NCBI GenBank assembly: GCA_963977125.1 | Contig: CAXBNJ010000001.1 | Location: 496,001-560,000, forward strand | Direction of reading: 5' to 3' | DNA from: UBA2705 sp963977125 | GTDB lineage: Bacteria; Pseudomonadota; Alphaproteobacteria; Micavibrionales; Micavibrionaceae | DNA length: 64,000 nucleotides | Part shown: positions 1 through 7,980 of the stretch, piece by piece | Layout: each line of letters begins with the position of its first letter | Numbering within the stretch: the stretch's first letter is position 1 | The notes under the pieces: model-generated | Told to the model about the DNA's origin: nothing | The model's database searches: none | What the model saw: the letters and a program-made list of their open reading frames with translations, nothing else | Program-made: the position numbers and the translations under genes

Positions 1-1
1 C

Positions 2-253
2 GAAGATTTACTGAAACAGTTCCCTGGGCATTTTGCGCATTGCGTCGGTGGAGATTTACCGCCAACGGAAGAAATTAAAGAAAATTACGTCAATCAATAT
101 AAGGCAGATAATACACTTATGTATCTGGCCTTTGGAAGTATTTTTGCTGGCGCAATGTTTATTCTTTCTGGCGCGACAGGTGGGGCGGTGAGTGTTTTGT
201 CTACGCGACGCTCAATTAAAGAAAAACAAGACATGAAAAATTTGTTGAAATAA
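2..253 (+). CDS. Two-TM two-cysteine paralog, copy A (5' truncated by window edge)
   Basis: The window opens inside a reading frame whose last 83 codons are present and end in TAA. The visible part has a cysteine in FAHC, a stretch TEEIKENYV that matches the position of DEIQKDYV in the next gene, a hydrophobic membrane segment (about residues 40-65 of the visible part) and a basic tail. These features in the same order identify it as the most divergent member of the tandem family that continues to position 2650. The 5' end lies outside the window, so the length and the first membrane segment cannot be seen. Function is unknown. The next gene follows after 30 bases, so co-transcription is likely. 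Confidence 0.7.
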   Translation, partial: EDLLKQFPGHFAHCVGGDLPPTEEIKENYVNQYKADNTLMYLAFGSIFAGAMFILSGATGGAVSVLSTRRSIKEKQDMKNLLK

Positions 254-283
254 TAAAAATATAGAAATAAAGAGAGCTGCAAG

Positions 284-850
284 ATGGTCGATATAAGCGG
301 ATTACAAGAAAAAATACAAAAGAGCACAGAGAAAAGCCAAGAATTTGAAGGTAAGAAGCGCAAATCTTTTGGCGAGGCCCGTTTCTATGGTGTTTTGGGG
401 GCGTTGCTTTTGGCAGTGGATCTTGCCGATTTACATTTTCATGATGAGGAGGCTTATTTAAAGCTGGAAGCTGACTATGTGGCGGGACAGCTTGTTATCC
501 CTGAAGACTATATGGATAAAAAGGTTATAGAATGCGTTGAGGACGTCTATGAAGATCAGTTTGAAGAAGATATGGGCGTTGATTTGGATGATTTAAGCGT
601 AAGCCAAGCTGAGGAGCTAGGAAAAAATCAAGCCGCTTTTGCTGGCTGTGCTTCTGATGTATTTGCGCAAAGTGACGAGATTCAAAAGGACTATGTCTAC
701 TCTCAAGGCTTCCATTGGAATCCTGCATTATTTGTATGGGGCGGCATAGGGGGCTTATATGCATTAGGCGGCTTGAGCTCTTGGAATCGTCAACGCAAAT
801 ATGGCAATGAAGCGAAAAGCAAAGCGGAAGAATTAAAGCTTTTTGACTAA
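284..850 (+). CDS. Two-TM two-cysteine paralog, copy B (188 aa, function unknown)
   Basis: I do not recognise a named family. The protein has a charged Lys/Glu-rich N-terminus (residues 1-32), a hydrophobic segment at about 33-50, a strongly acidic loop of about 95 residues, a second hydrophobic, glycine-rich segment at about 147-166, and a short charged tail. The loop holds Cys84 in ECVEDVYE and Cys122 in FAGC, both conserved in the other full copies. By the positive-inside rule the ends would be cytoplasmic and the acidic loop periplasmic, where the two cysteines could form a disulfide; that is inference. The start has an AGAGAG-type ribosome site upstream. It is nearly identical to copy C at both ends. 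Sure it is a real gene because four neighbours share its pattern; function unknown. Confidence 0.85.
   Translation: MVDISGLQEKIQKSTEKSQEFEGKKRKSFGEARFYGVLGALLLAVDLADLHFHDEEAYLKLEADYVAGQLVIPEDYMDKKVIECVEDVYEDQFEEDMGVDLDDLSVSQAEELGKNQAAFAGCASDVFAQSDEIQKDYVYSQGFHWNPALFVWGGIGGLYALGGLSSWNRQRKYGNEAKSKAEELKLFD
704..850 (+). repeat. 147-bp direct repeat, first copy (partner 1303-1449)
   Basis: The 3' ends of copies B and C of the tandem family are near-identical at offset 599. The first 65 bases (704-768) are identical to 1303-1367, and only eight substitutions occur over all 147, all silent including TAA versus TAG stops. The middle of the two genes is far less similar, so this is a recently homogenised block. 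Confidence 0.85.
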
Positions 851-882
851 ATAAACTCATCTATCTAGAGGGCGTGTTGCTT

Positions 883-1449
883 ATGGTCGATACAAGCGGA
901 TTACAAGAAAAAATACAAAAGAGCGCAGAAAAAAGCCTAGAGTTTGAAAAAATCAGGCGTCTTTCTTTTTATAATGCCCGTATCTTTGGTGTATTGGGGG
1001 CGTTTCTTTTGGCGGTGGACCTTGCTCTCTTACAGTTCCATGACGAGGAGGCTTATTTAAAACTGGAAGCTGACTATGCGGCAGGACAGCTTGTTATTCC
1101 AGAAGACTATTTGGTTCAAAAGACCATTGATTGCTTTGAGGAGGTCTATGAAGATCAGTTTGAAGAAGATATGGGCGTTGATTTTGATGAATTAAGCGCA
1201 AGCCAAGCGACTGAACTTGGGAAAAATCAAGAAGCTTTTGCGCGTTGTGCTGCTAATGTGCTGGCGCAAAGTGACGATATTCAAAAAGACTATGTCTCGA
1301 GCCAAGGCTTCCATTGGAATCCTGCATTATTTGTATGGGGCGGCATAGGGGGCTTATATGCATTAGGTGGCTTGAGTTCTTGGAACCGTCAACGTAAATA
1401 CGGTAATGAAGCGAAAAGCAAAGCGGAAGAATTAAAGCTTTTTGATTAG
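883..1449 (+). CDS. Two-TM two-cysteine paralog, copy C (188 aa, function unknown)
   Basis: This is a close duplicate of copy B. The open frame reaches back to a GTG at 874, but the ATG at 883 is preferred because it aligns with the start of copy B and has AGAGGG about ten bases upstream. Layout is the same: charged N-terminus, membrane segment near residues 33-50, acidic loop with cysteines in DCFEEVYE and FARC, second membrane segment, charged tail. The last 49 codons including the stop differ from copy B at eight bases, all silent, while the segment around residues 20-50 differs at many residues. Such mosaic similarity suggests recent duplication with local gene conversion. Confidence 0.85.
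   Translation: MVDTSGLQEKIQKSAEKSLEFEKIRRLSFYNARIFGVLGAFLLAVDLALLQFHDEEAYLKLEADYAAGQLVIPEDYLVQKTIDCFEEVYEDQFEEDMGVDFDELSASQATELGKNQEAFARCAANVLAQSDDIQKDYVSSQGFHWNPALFVWGGIGGLYALGGLSSWNRQRKYGNEAKSKAEELKLFD
1303..1449 (+). repeat. 147-bp direct repeat, second copy (partner 704-850)
   Basis: Partner of the block at 704-850; it encodes the second membrane segment and tail of copy C. See the first copy for the mismatch pattern. Confidence 0.85.
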
Positions 1450-1478
1450 AATGAATTCTTAGAAAACGAATGATGAAC

Positions 1479-2051
1479 ATGGCTGATCTCGATAAATTAA
1501 AAGAAGAAATAGCAGAAAGCTCTAAAAAAAGCGCAGAGTTCCGAAGTGCTAAACGTGAGACTTTTACAGCCGCGTTTAAATATGGGGTATTCGCTGCGTT
1601 AATATTCGCGGGCGAGTTGTTTCGTTTAGACTTGACCCATGATGAACCGCTTTTTCAACAGGCTAGCGCAGATTATGAATCAGGACAGCTTGTTGTCCCT
1701 GATGATTTTGTGCAGGACAAGGTGCTTACTTGTACGGAAGATGTATATGAAGATGAGTTTGAAGATCAAACGGGCATTGATTATGACGATTTAAGCCGTG
1801 AATCTTTAGAAGAGATTGTTATGGACAATTATTCATCCTTCGCATCATGTCGCTTTAATAAATTAGCGGCGAGTGATGAAGTCAAAGAAGATTACGTTGA
1901 TTCACTAGACTATAAATGGAGTGGTTTCTTGTATTTCTGGGGCGGCGGGGCTGGTTTCTTTACAGCTCTGGGGGTGACCGCATGGAATAGGCAGCGTAAA
2001 TATGATGCTGTAGCCAAAAACAAAACTCTAGATTTAAAGTTGCTTGAATAG
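1479..2051 (+). CDS. Two-TM two-cysteine paralog, copy D (190 aa, function unknown)
   Basis: Third complete member of the array. Three ATGs are possible (1470, 1473, 1479); 1479 (MADLDKLKEE) is chosen because it aligns with the N-termini of copies B and C. The shared marks are GQLVVPDDF, TCTEDVYEDEFE, the second cysteine in FASC, EVKEDYVDS, and a glycine-rich second membrane segment followed by WNRQRKY, which is identical to the tail of copies B and C. The loop is again very acidic. It lies 29 bases after copy C and 17 bases before copy E on the same strand, so the array is probably one operon. Function unknown. Confidence 0.85.
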   Translation: MADLDKLKEEIAESSKKSAEFRSAKRETFTAAFKYGVFAALIFAGELFRLDLTHDEPLFQQASADYESGQLVVPDDFVQDKVLTCTEDVYEDEFEDQTGIDYDDLSRESLEEIVMDNYSSFASCRFNKLAASDEVKEDYVDSLDYKWSGFLYFWGGGAGFFTALGVTAWNRQRKYDAVAKNKTLDLKLLE

Positions 2052-2068
2052 ATATAAAGGATTTCATC

Positions 2069-2650
2069 ATGGATGATTTCGATAGTTTCATAAAAAACAA
2101 AGAAAATACGATTAAGCGGCAAGACGCGAAGATTGAGCGTATCGCACGCAGTGGCAAAGATGCCAATTTCATGTGGAGAGCTTATTTTGTGGCGATTGCC
2201 TGCTGTGTTTCCGTTGATGTTGGTCGGTTTGCTGTATATAGCGATGATGCTTATAAAGAGGCTTCACAGAACCTTGTGGAGAATAATCTTATTCTACCAG
2301 ATAGCTATATTGAATCGCGTAGTCTTGCTTGTGTCGAAGATGTTTATGAAGCTGAATTTGAACAGGGTATGGGCAAGACGTTCGATGACCTCTCAACATA
2401 TGAATTAACAACTGTAAAATCACAAAATAGAGAGTCTTTTGAACGCTGCGCTTATTCTAAAATTTATAGCAGCGAAGAAGAAAAAGAGCATTATGTGCGC
2501 TCATTAGATTATTCACTCGGCATGTTTACAGTACCATTTATTGGTGGTGGTTTGGCTTTCTTTGGGTTGTCGAGTTATTACGGCTTTCGCCGCCGTAGCG
2601 TTGAAGCACAAAAGGCTGCGAATATTCAAGAAATGAGCTTATATAAATAA
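2069..2650 (+). CDS. Two-TM two-cysteine paralog, copy E (193 aa, function unknown)
   Basis: Last and more divergent complete member. It keeps the family signature ACVEDVYEAEFE, a second cysteine in FERC, EEKEHYVRS and the motif NLILPDSY matching GQLVIPEDY in copy B. The N-terminal 30 residues are basic and probably helical; membrane segments lie at about 34-52 and 152-172. The tail is Arg-rich (FRRRS). An AAAGG ribosome site lies eight bases before the ATG. No obvious intrinsic terminator follows; the next 156 bases up to the deaminase gene show no gene. Function unknown, but presence of all family marks makes it a real gene. Confidence 0.85.
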   Translation: MDDFDSFIKNKENTIKRQDAKIERIARSGKDANFMWRAYFVAIACCVSVDVGRFAVYSDDAYKEASQNLVENNLILPDSYIESRSLACVEDVYEAEFEQGMGKTFDDLSTYELTTVKSQNRESFERCAYSKIYSSEEEKEHYVRSLDYSLGMFTVPFIGGGLAFFGLSSYYGFRRRSVEAQKAANIQEMSLYK

Positions 2651-2806
2651 GGGGCATAAACGCCATATTGATATCCCTTGATATAAGGCGCTTTGATGTC
2701 TTTACAAAAACTATAAGCATCGCTACTCTACAGCCATAATAAACAGAAATTAACGTGTGAGAACACGCAGCATTTAACGAAAATAATCAGATAAGGATTA
2801 CATCGA

Positions 2807-3922
2807 ATGTCAGTACAAACTATACCAAAAGCCGAACTCCATATGCATATTGATGGTGCTATTGAGGTGTCTGTTGCCTATGACGTTGTCAAAAAAGCTT
2901 GCCCAGAGCGCCTGGATGAATTATTCCGCACGAATGCAGATAATGTGCTTGAGTATAATTATGATGATTTTATTGGTTTTCTAAATTGTATTGATACGGT
3001 TGCGCCTTTGGTTTTACAAACGCCAGATGATTACGAAGCCCTAACTTATGGCTATTTAAAAAGCGCCGCGGCTGAAGGTCTTGTTTATTGCGAAATGATT
3101 GTTTGCCCGGGCATGTGGCATACATCAGCTGATTATGATTTTTCTGACATGATGGCGGCGTTTAAACGCGGTATAGACCGCGCCGAGCAAGATTTTGGTG
3201 TATATGCGCGTTGCAAAGCGACTCTTGAGCGTGGAGACAGCCCTGAGGCCGTTGATAAAAACTGGTGGGCGGTTAAACAAATTGTTGAAAATTCTGCTGA
3301 TCCGTATTTAGTTGGGCTTGACCTTGCCAATTACGAACAGCTTGGTGACATTCCTGGGCATCAAGAATTATTTGATTACATTGCTGAAAATCAGAAAAAA
3401 GAACTGCATATTTCTATGCATGCTGGTGAAAATGCAGGCCCTCAAAATATCATTGATGCAATGGCTGCTGGCGCCAAGCGCGGCGGGCATATTACCTGCA
3501 TTATGGACGATCCAGAGCTTGTTAAAAAAGTTGTTGCCGCAAAATTTCACGGTGAAATATGCTTATCAAGTAACGCGTTTTCTAAAGCTGTGCCAAGCTT
3601 AGAAGCGCACCGCATTACTGAAATTTATAATGCAGGCGTTCGTATATCTTTAAACACTGATGACCCAACATTTTTCCGCACAACAATTGGTCAAGAATAC
3701 GAAATCGCACAAGATGTCTTTGGTTTAACAGATTTGCAGCTTATTGATATTACGATGATGGCGATTGAAGATTCATTTGCTGATGATGCGTTAAAAGCCG
3801 CATGTATCGAAAGCGTTTATAAGAAAATCGAAGGCGCTTATAACTGTAGCCGCAATGACATCGCAAAACATCGTGGGTCAGGTCAAAAGCAAGACCAACC
3901 AGCTATGTTGAAGTCAGCATAA
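2807..3922 (+). CDS. add: Adenosine deaminase-like metal-dependent hydrolase
   Basis: Member of the adenosine/adenine/AMP deaminase family, which hydrolyses the purine 6-amino group with a bound zinc ion in the cytoplasm (purine salvage). Visible metal and catalytic residues are His12 and His14 in ELHMHIDGAI, His205 and Glu208 in MHAGE, His228, and Asp285-Asp286 in SLNTDDP. At 371 residues it is slightly longer than typical family members (about 330-350). The family motif that usually reads GLDLAGDE is here GLDLANYEQ, and the second-shell motif usually RIGHG is RGGHIT, so the exact substrate (adenosine, adenine or another) is uncertain. It stands alone between the tandem array and a convergent unknown gene. 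Confidence 0.8.
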   Translation: MSVQTIPKAELHMHIDGAIEVSVAYDVVKKACPERLDELFRTNADNVLEYNYDDFIGFLNCIDTVAPLVLQTPDDYEALTYGYLKSAAAEGLVYCEMIVCPGMWHTSADYDFSDMMAAFKRGIDRAEQDFGVYARCKATLERGDSPEAVDKNWWAVKQIVENSADPYLVGLDLANYEQLGDIPGHQELFDYIAENQKKELHISMHAGENAGPQNIIDAMAAGAKRGGHITCIMDDPELVKKVVAAKFHGEICLSSNAFSKAVPSLEAHRITEIYNAGVRISLNTDDPTFFRTTIGQEYEIAQDVFGLTDLQLIDITMMAIEDSFADDALKAACIESVYKKIEGAYNCSRNDIAKHRGSGQKQDQPAMLKSA

Positions 3923-3951
3923 GGTTTAATTGCTTGTTATACTCGCGGCTG

Positions 3952-4986
3952 TTAAGCGGCGGGGGCAAAATAAGAATTACCAATTAAGGGGACATTTCTA
4001 TACTGCGTAATCTGCGGTACAAGATGTTCCCTTTTTTCTGCGCCGATTAAGCCAAGTTCAGCGGCGGCATCAAATATACGGTTAAAAAAGTGACGTTGTA
4101 ATAGGCGCCCTGTAACGCTGCCATTAAATACTTGTGAATCCTGCGCGTGGATTGATTTATAGCTCGTCAGAACCGCCGCCATATCAGCGGATACATTCAT
4201 AATTTGAAAGCGCCCTAAATCGTGATGCTCGTCATTGCTGGCTTTGTAATGTGTTGTCTCGTTACCAAAGACATATTCGCGCATCACATCAAGCTCAAGA
4301 TTGTTATCCTGTAAAATGGGCTGAATTAAGGCAAGGCGGGCTTGGCCGTAGTTTAGATATTCATCCGTGTCCAATAAACGCAAATATTGTATTTGCCGCG
4401 CCAATTTTAACGCATCAGAAAAATTGCCAGCTTGCGTGTCTGAATTCTCGTTAATGATGCTGTAAGCGCCATTTGTGACTTCTAAACGGCTATTTTCAGC
4501 ACCCGCTTCGGATAAAACGAGTAAAAATTCACGGTTAAGCTCCGTAAAGGCGTGTTTAAGCGATTCTAAGCTGTCATATTGGCCAATTTGTAGCGATGAA
4601 GCACGTTTTTGATTGAATTCTTCGCTTAGGCTGCGCTCTTTTTCTGATTTGAAAGGCGCTGCTTTGTGTAGCTCGTATAAGTCATGATAGCAAACCTCGA
4701 CCGAGAGCGCATATGAGGTGGTTTTTGATTTTTTCGTGTGTTTTTCGCTTTGAGTAATGCCCGCGCGCAGGCCGATGCCATCCATTTTGAATTGCTCGAC
4801 AATGCGTGTGTCGCAGATTTTGAAGCGTGCTTGTCCATGCCACGCGGCCATGATCTTGTCTTCAAGGGCGGCGTTCTTATCGGCCTGTGCGTTGGCTTGT
4901 TTGCGATCAAATTCCTGCTTAAGCCTTTTTTCATCATCCGCTGTGAAGTTAGTATCAATAATGGGTTTGTTATTTTTATCGACCAT
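3952..4986 (-). CDS. Unknown protein, 344 aa
   Basis: I do not recognise this family. It begins with MVDKNNKPII and has a GGAG ribosome site about eight bases before the ATG. The first 60 residues are charged and probably helical, no signal peptide or membrane segment is visible, and the rest is mixed alpha/beta in composition with several Leu- and Gln-rich stretches. It converges with the deaminase gene, 29 bases away, and is followed upstream by greA on the same strand (49 bases apart), so it could be read from the greA transcript. Cytoplasmic location is likely. Function unknown. Confidence 0.7.
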   Translation of the reverse strand: MVDKNNKPIIDTNFTADDEKRLKQEFDRKQANAQADKNAALEDKIMAAWHGQARFKICDTRIVEQFKMDGIGLRAGITQSEKHTKKSKTTSYALSVEVCYHDLYELHKAAPFKSEKERSLSEEFNQKRASSLQIGQYDSLESLKHAFTELNREFLLVLSEAGAENSRLEVTNGAYSIINENSDTQAGNFSDALKLARQIQYLRLLDTDEYLNYGQARLALIQPILQDNNLELDVMREYVFGNETTHYKASNDEHHDLGRFQIMNVSADMAAVLTSYKSIHAQDSQVFNGSVTGRLLQRHFFNRIFDAAAELGLIGAEKREHLVPQITQYRNVPLIGNSYFAPAA

Positions 4987-5035
4987 TTTAATGCTCCATA
5001 CGCGTTTGATTGAAAAAAGGACTCAAGTGTAGAAT

Positions 5036-5512
5036 TTAGCTATATGTGATTGTTACGATTTCGTAGTCTTTTTTGCCTTTTGGTGTAACAACAGAAATGC
5101 TATCGCCTTCGCTTTTGCCAATCATGGCGCGGCAAATAGGGGCGGTAACGGATAATTTTTTACTATCCGCATTGGCTTCGTGTTCACCAACGATTTGATA
5201 TTCTGTTTCTTCGTCAGTGGCTTCATCAGCCACCAAAACAGTTGCACCAAATTTAATGGTCTTGTCACCAATCATAAGCGAAGGGTCAATGATTTGTGCG
5301 CGCGAAACCACGGCCTCAAGCTCTAATATACGGCCTTCAATAAAGCTTTGCTGTTCACGCGCTGCGTGATATTCAGCATTTTCTTTTAAATCGCCATGTT
5401 CGCGTGCGACGGCAATAGCCTCAATCACGGTTGGGCGTGCGGTTGTTTTTAGGTGCTTTAATTCTGCTTCTAAAACAACAAATCCTTTTTTTGTAACGGG
5501 TATTTTATCCAT
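5036..5512 (-). CDS. greA: Transcription elongation factor GreA
   Basis: GreA binds the RNA polymerase secondary channel and stimulates cleavage of backtracked RNA, rescuing stalled elongation complexes. The 158-residue length matches the family. The N-terminal coiled-coil domain carries the typical AREHGDLKENAEYHAAREQQ stretch with the acidic tip region, followed by the C-terminal FKBP-like domain ending in GKKDYEIVTI. An AGGA ribosome site precedes the ATG. It sits upstream of an unknown gene on the same strand and downstream of another after a 139-base gap, rather than next to carB or other common partners. Confidence 0.97.
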   Translation of the reverse strand: MDKIPVTKKGFVVLEAELKHLKTTARPTVIEAIAVAREHGDLKENAEYHAAREQQSFIEGRILELEAVVSRAQIIDPSLMIGDKTIKFGATVLVADEATDEETEYQIVGEHEANADSKKLSVTAPICRAMIGKSEGDSISVVTPKGKKDYEIVTITYS

Positions 5513-5651
5513 TTTATATCCTAGCGAGTCTTGGCTTACATAAAGCTTTTATAAATTGACCCGTCCAATAGAGACGGGTTGAAACGATTTGAGATTAGCT
5601 GTGAAGTTGATACTATTAAATATAGGGGCTTCGTCAAGGTAATTATACGGC

Positions 5652-6251
5652 CTATGGGCGGTTAATCAACTTCTTCCATTCAGGGGTAACACGACCATTT
5701 TCTATTAAGTCTTCTGTTAGGCGCTGAATGGTATAAACATGGAAACCCATATCAATGATTTCTTGCAAACATGTTGCACCTTCATAGGGTAATCCCGATT
5801 GTTTAAGCTGGGTAAATGCTTTTAGGTAATCCGTTTTCCAAACGCTGTTTACAGTATCAACAAATAAGCGATTGCCTTCTAGCAGTAAATCATAAAACCC
5901 GGTGGCTTGTTCCCCGCGCAGGGCGATATATTCTTCGGGGTGGTTATTTAGATTTGCCGTATAGCGAATACCATAAAAGCTGGCTGTGTGATTTTTGAGG
6001 CGGTCATAAAATTTTTCAATGCGCTGTATGAATATCGTCTCATCAGGCATGTTGTTGAAATATTTGCGGCCTGTTGACATGGCGTGTTTATGATCGGCAT
6101 CAGCCACAGTTTCCTGCGCGCGTTGGCTCGCGGTGCGCGCTAATCTATAAAAATGTAAATAGGCATCGTAAAGCTCACGCGGCAAGAGTACGAAGCTTGC
6201 GCGCAGTGGTTGTGAATTAAAGTCACGTGAGAGTGCGTTATTTTCTCCCAT
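5652..6251 (-). CDS. Unknown protein, 199 aa
   Basis: No family recognised. The sequence is hydrophilic, mostly helical by composition, with no signal peptide or membrane segment. Basic and aromatic residues are frequent (for example ELYDAYLHFYRLART and RIEKFYDRL). The start codon has a GGG-containing ribosome site very close upstream. It lies 139 bases before greA on the same strand and after gcvPB, which ends 116 bases upstream of it, so it may be its own unit. Function unknown. Confidence 0.65.
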   Translation of the reverse strand: MGENNALSRDFNSQPLRASFVLLPRELYDAYLHFYRLARTASQRAQETVADADHKHAMSTGRKYFNNMPDETIFIQRIEKFYDRLKNHTASFYGIRYTANLNNHPEEYIALRGEQATGFYDLLLEGNRLFVDTVNSVWKTDYLKAFTQLKQSGLPYEGATCLQEIIDMGFHVYTIQRLTEDLIENGRVTPEWKKLINRP

Positions 6252-6367
6252 TATCCCTGCTCATTTTTATTCTTATTATTATTTATATCTTTATTTAGCA
6301 TGATTATTCATATGCAGCAACTCATATATGAAAAGCACATAGCGGCGCTTGGCCTGCAACTATATCG

Positions 6368-7900
6368 TTAGCCGTTTAAAACAGGGCGACGTGCAGCAAG
6401 TACTTCATCTAAACGCTTACGGGGCGTGCATGTTGGGTAGCTGTGGAAAACATCGCCTTTGCCATCTTTGGCCATCGCGGCAATATGTTTCATTACAGCT
6501 ATAAAGCGATCCATAGACTCTTTTGTTTCCGTCTCTGTTGGCTCAATCAGCATCGCGCCGCTGACCACGAGAGGGAAATAAACCGTCATCGGATGCATAC
6601 CAAATTCGATCAGCGCCTTGGCGACATCAAGCGTTGTAACGCCGTGTTCTTTTAACCATTTTTCAGACAGTAGCGCTTCATGCATGCAAGGCCCTTCAAA
6701 GGGGACATGGTAATCATCTTTAAGTTGGCTCAGAATGTAATTCGCGGCCAATACAGCATCACCAGAGACTTGACGCAGGCCGTCATTGCCGTGAGAGAGC
6801 ATATAGCTCAGCGCGCGCACATGCATGCCGAACTGACCATTAAAGCCACGCAGACGGCCAAGGGTTTTGGGGCACTCAGCCTTATCTAATAAGCTATAGT
6901 TACCATCATCCGATTGACCAATTAAAGGGACGGGCAGATAAGGGCGCAATTCTTCTGTACAGCATATCGGGCCAGATCCTGGGCCGCCGCCGCCATGTGG
7001 GGTCGAAAAGGTTTTGTGCAAATTGATATGCATAACATCCACGCCGAAATCAGCGGGTTTAATGCGGCCAACCAATGCGTTGAAATTTGCACCATCGCAA
7101 TAAAAATAGCCGCCAGCGTCATGCAGTAATTTAGAGATCTCGACAATATCCGTTTCAAATAAACCGCATGTGTTTGGATTTGTGACCATCATACCGGCGA
7201 TGTTTTTACCGTCACCAAGGGCGTCCTTAAACGCCGCAAGAGATAAACGTCCAGTGCCTTTTGTCGAGATTGTTTTGACTTTAAAGCCACACATAGACGC
7301 GGTCGCAGGGTTGGTGCCATGCGCAGAATCGGGAATGAGTAATGTATCTTTATGGAACTCGCCCGCATCGCGTAGCTTAGCGCGAATGGTCATTATACCA
7401 GCATATTCGCCATGCGCCCCTGCCGCAGGGGATAACGCAACGCCCGGCAAACCCGTTAATGTGGCCAGCCAATTTTGCAAATCATGCATAAGCGCCAAAG
7501 CGCCCTGTACTGTTTTTTGTGGCTGTAGTGGATGAATATGCGCAAGGCCTGCTATGCGTACGACTTTTTCATTTAGGCGCGGATTATGCTTCATTGTGCA
7601 TGAGCCGAGCGGGAAGAAGCCGTGGTCGATAGAATAGTTATGTGTCGACATGCGCACAAAATGACGCATGATTTGTGGTTCTGTTATGTTGGGCAGTCCA
7701 GTGCTTTCGCGTATATCTTGGCCTGTACGGTTCAGGCCAGTTAGAGGCACGTCAAAATCAACGCCGCTATGATCGCTTTGTGGTAAATCCCATAAAAAAG
7801 GCTCTTCATAATGAAGGCCACGATTGTGATCATTTGTAAGATCAAATTCTTGCGTGGTATTGGCCGCTATAGGCTCTTTCGGGGCTGTATTTGCACTCAT
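6368..7900 (-). CDS. gcvPB: Glycine dehydrogenase (decarboxylating) subunit 2, GcvPB
   Basis: C-terminal half of the split P-protein of the glycine cleavage system. With subunit 1 it decarboxylates glycine using pyridoxal phosphate and passes the aminomethyl group to lipoyl-GcvH. The PLP-lysine motif LHKTFSTPHGGGGPG is intact, as are SAAGAHGEYAG-like and DGANFNALVG stretches. The frame extends to a GTG at 7909; the ATG at 7900 (MSANTAPK) is preferred as GGTGAG lies just upstream. Length of about 510 residues is normal. Its partner gcvPA is 2.7 kb away, separated by a hydrolase-like gene and three opposite-strand lipoprotein genes, which is unusual because the two subunits are commonly adjacent. 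Confidence 0.96.
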   Translation of the reverse strand: MSANTAPKEPIAANTTQEFDLTNDHNRGLHYEEPFLWDLPQSDHSGVDFDVPLTGLNRTGQDIRESTGLPNITEPQIMRHFVRMSTHNYSIDHGFFPLGSCTMKHNPRLNEKVVRIAGLAHIHPLQPQKTVQGALALMHDLQNWLATLTGLPGVALSPAAGAHGEYAGIMTIRAKLRDAGEFHKDTLLIPDSAHGTNPATASMCGFKVKTISTKGTGRLSLAAFKDALGDGKNIAGMMVTNPNTCGLFETDIVEISKLLHDAGGYFYCDGANFNALVGRIKPADFGVDVMHINLHKTFSTPHGGGGPGSGPICCTEELRPYLPVPLIGQSDDGNYSLLDKAECPKTLGRLRGFNGQFGMHVRALSYMLSHGNDGLRQVSGDAVLAANYILSQLKDDYHVPFEGPCMHEALLSEKWLKEHGVTTLDVAKALIEFGMHPMTVYFPLVVSGAMLIEPTETETKESMDRFIAVMKHIAAMAKDGKGDVFHSYPTCTPRKRLDEVLAARRPVLNG

Positions 7901-7980
7901 AAGACTCACCGCTATATTGATTATTACTATATGATTAAAATATAAAGCGCTGCGTTCGGTTTGCCTATAGAAGACTGGCT

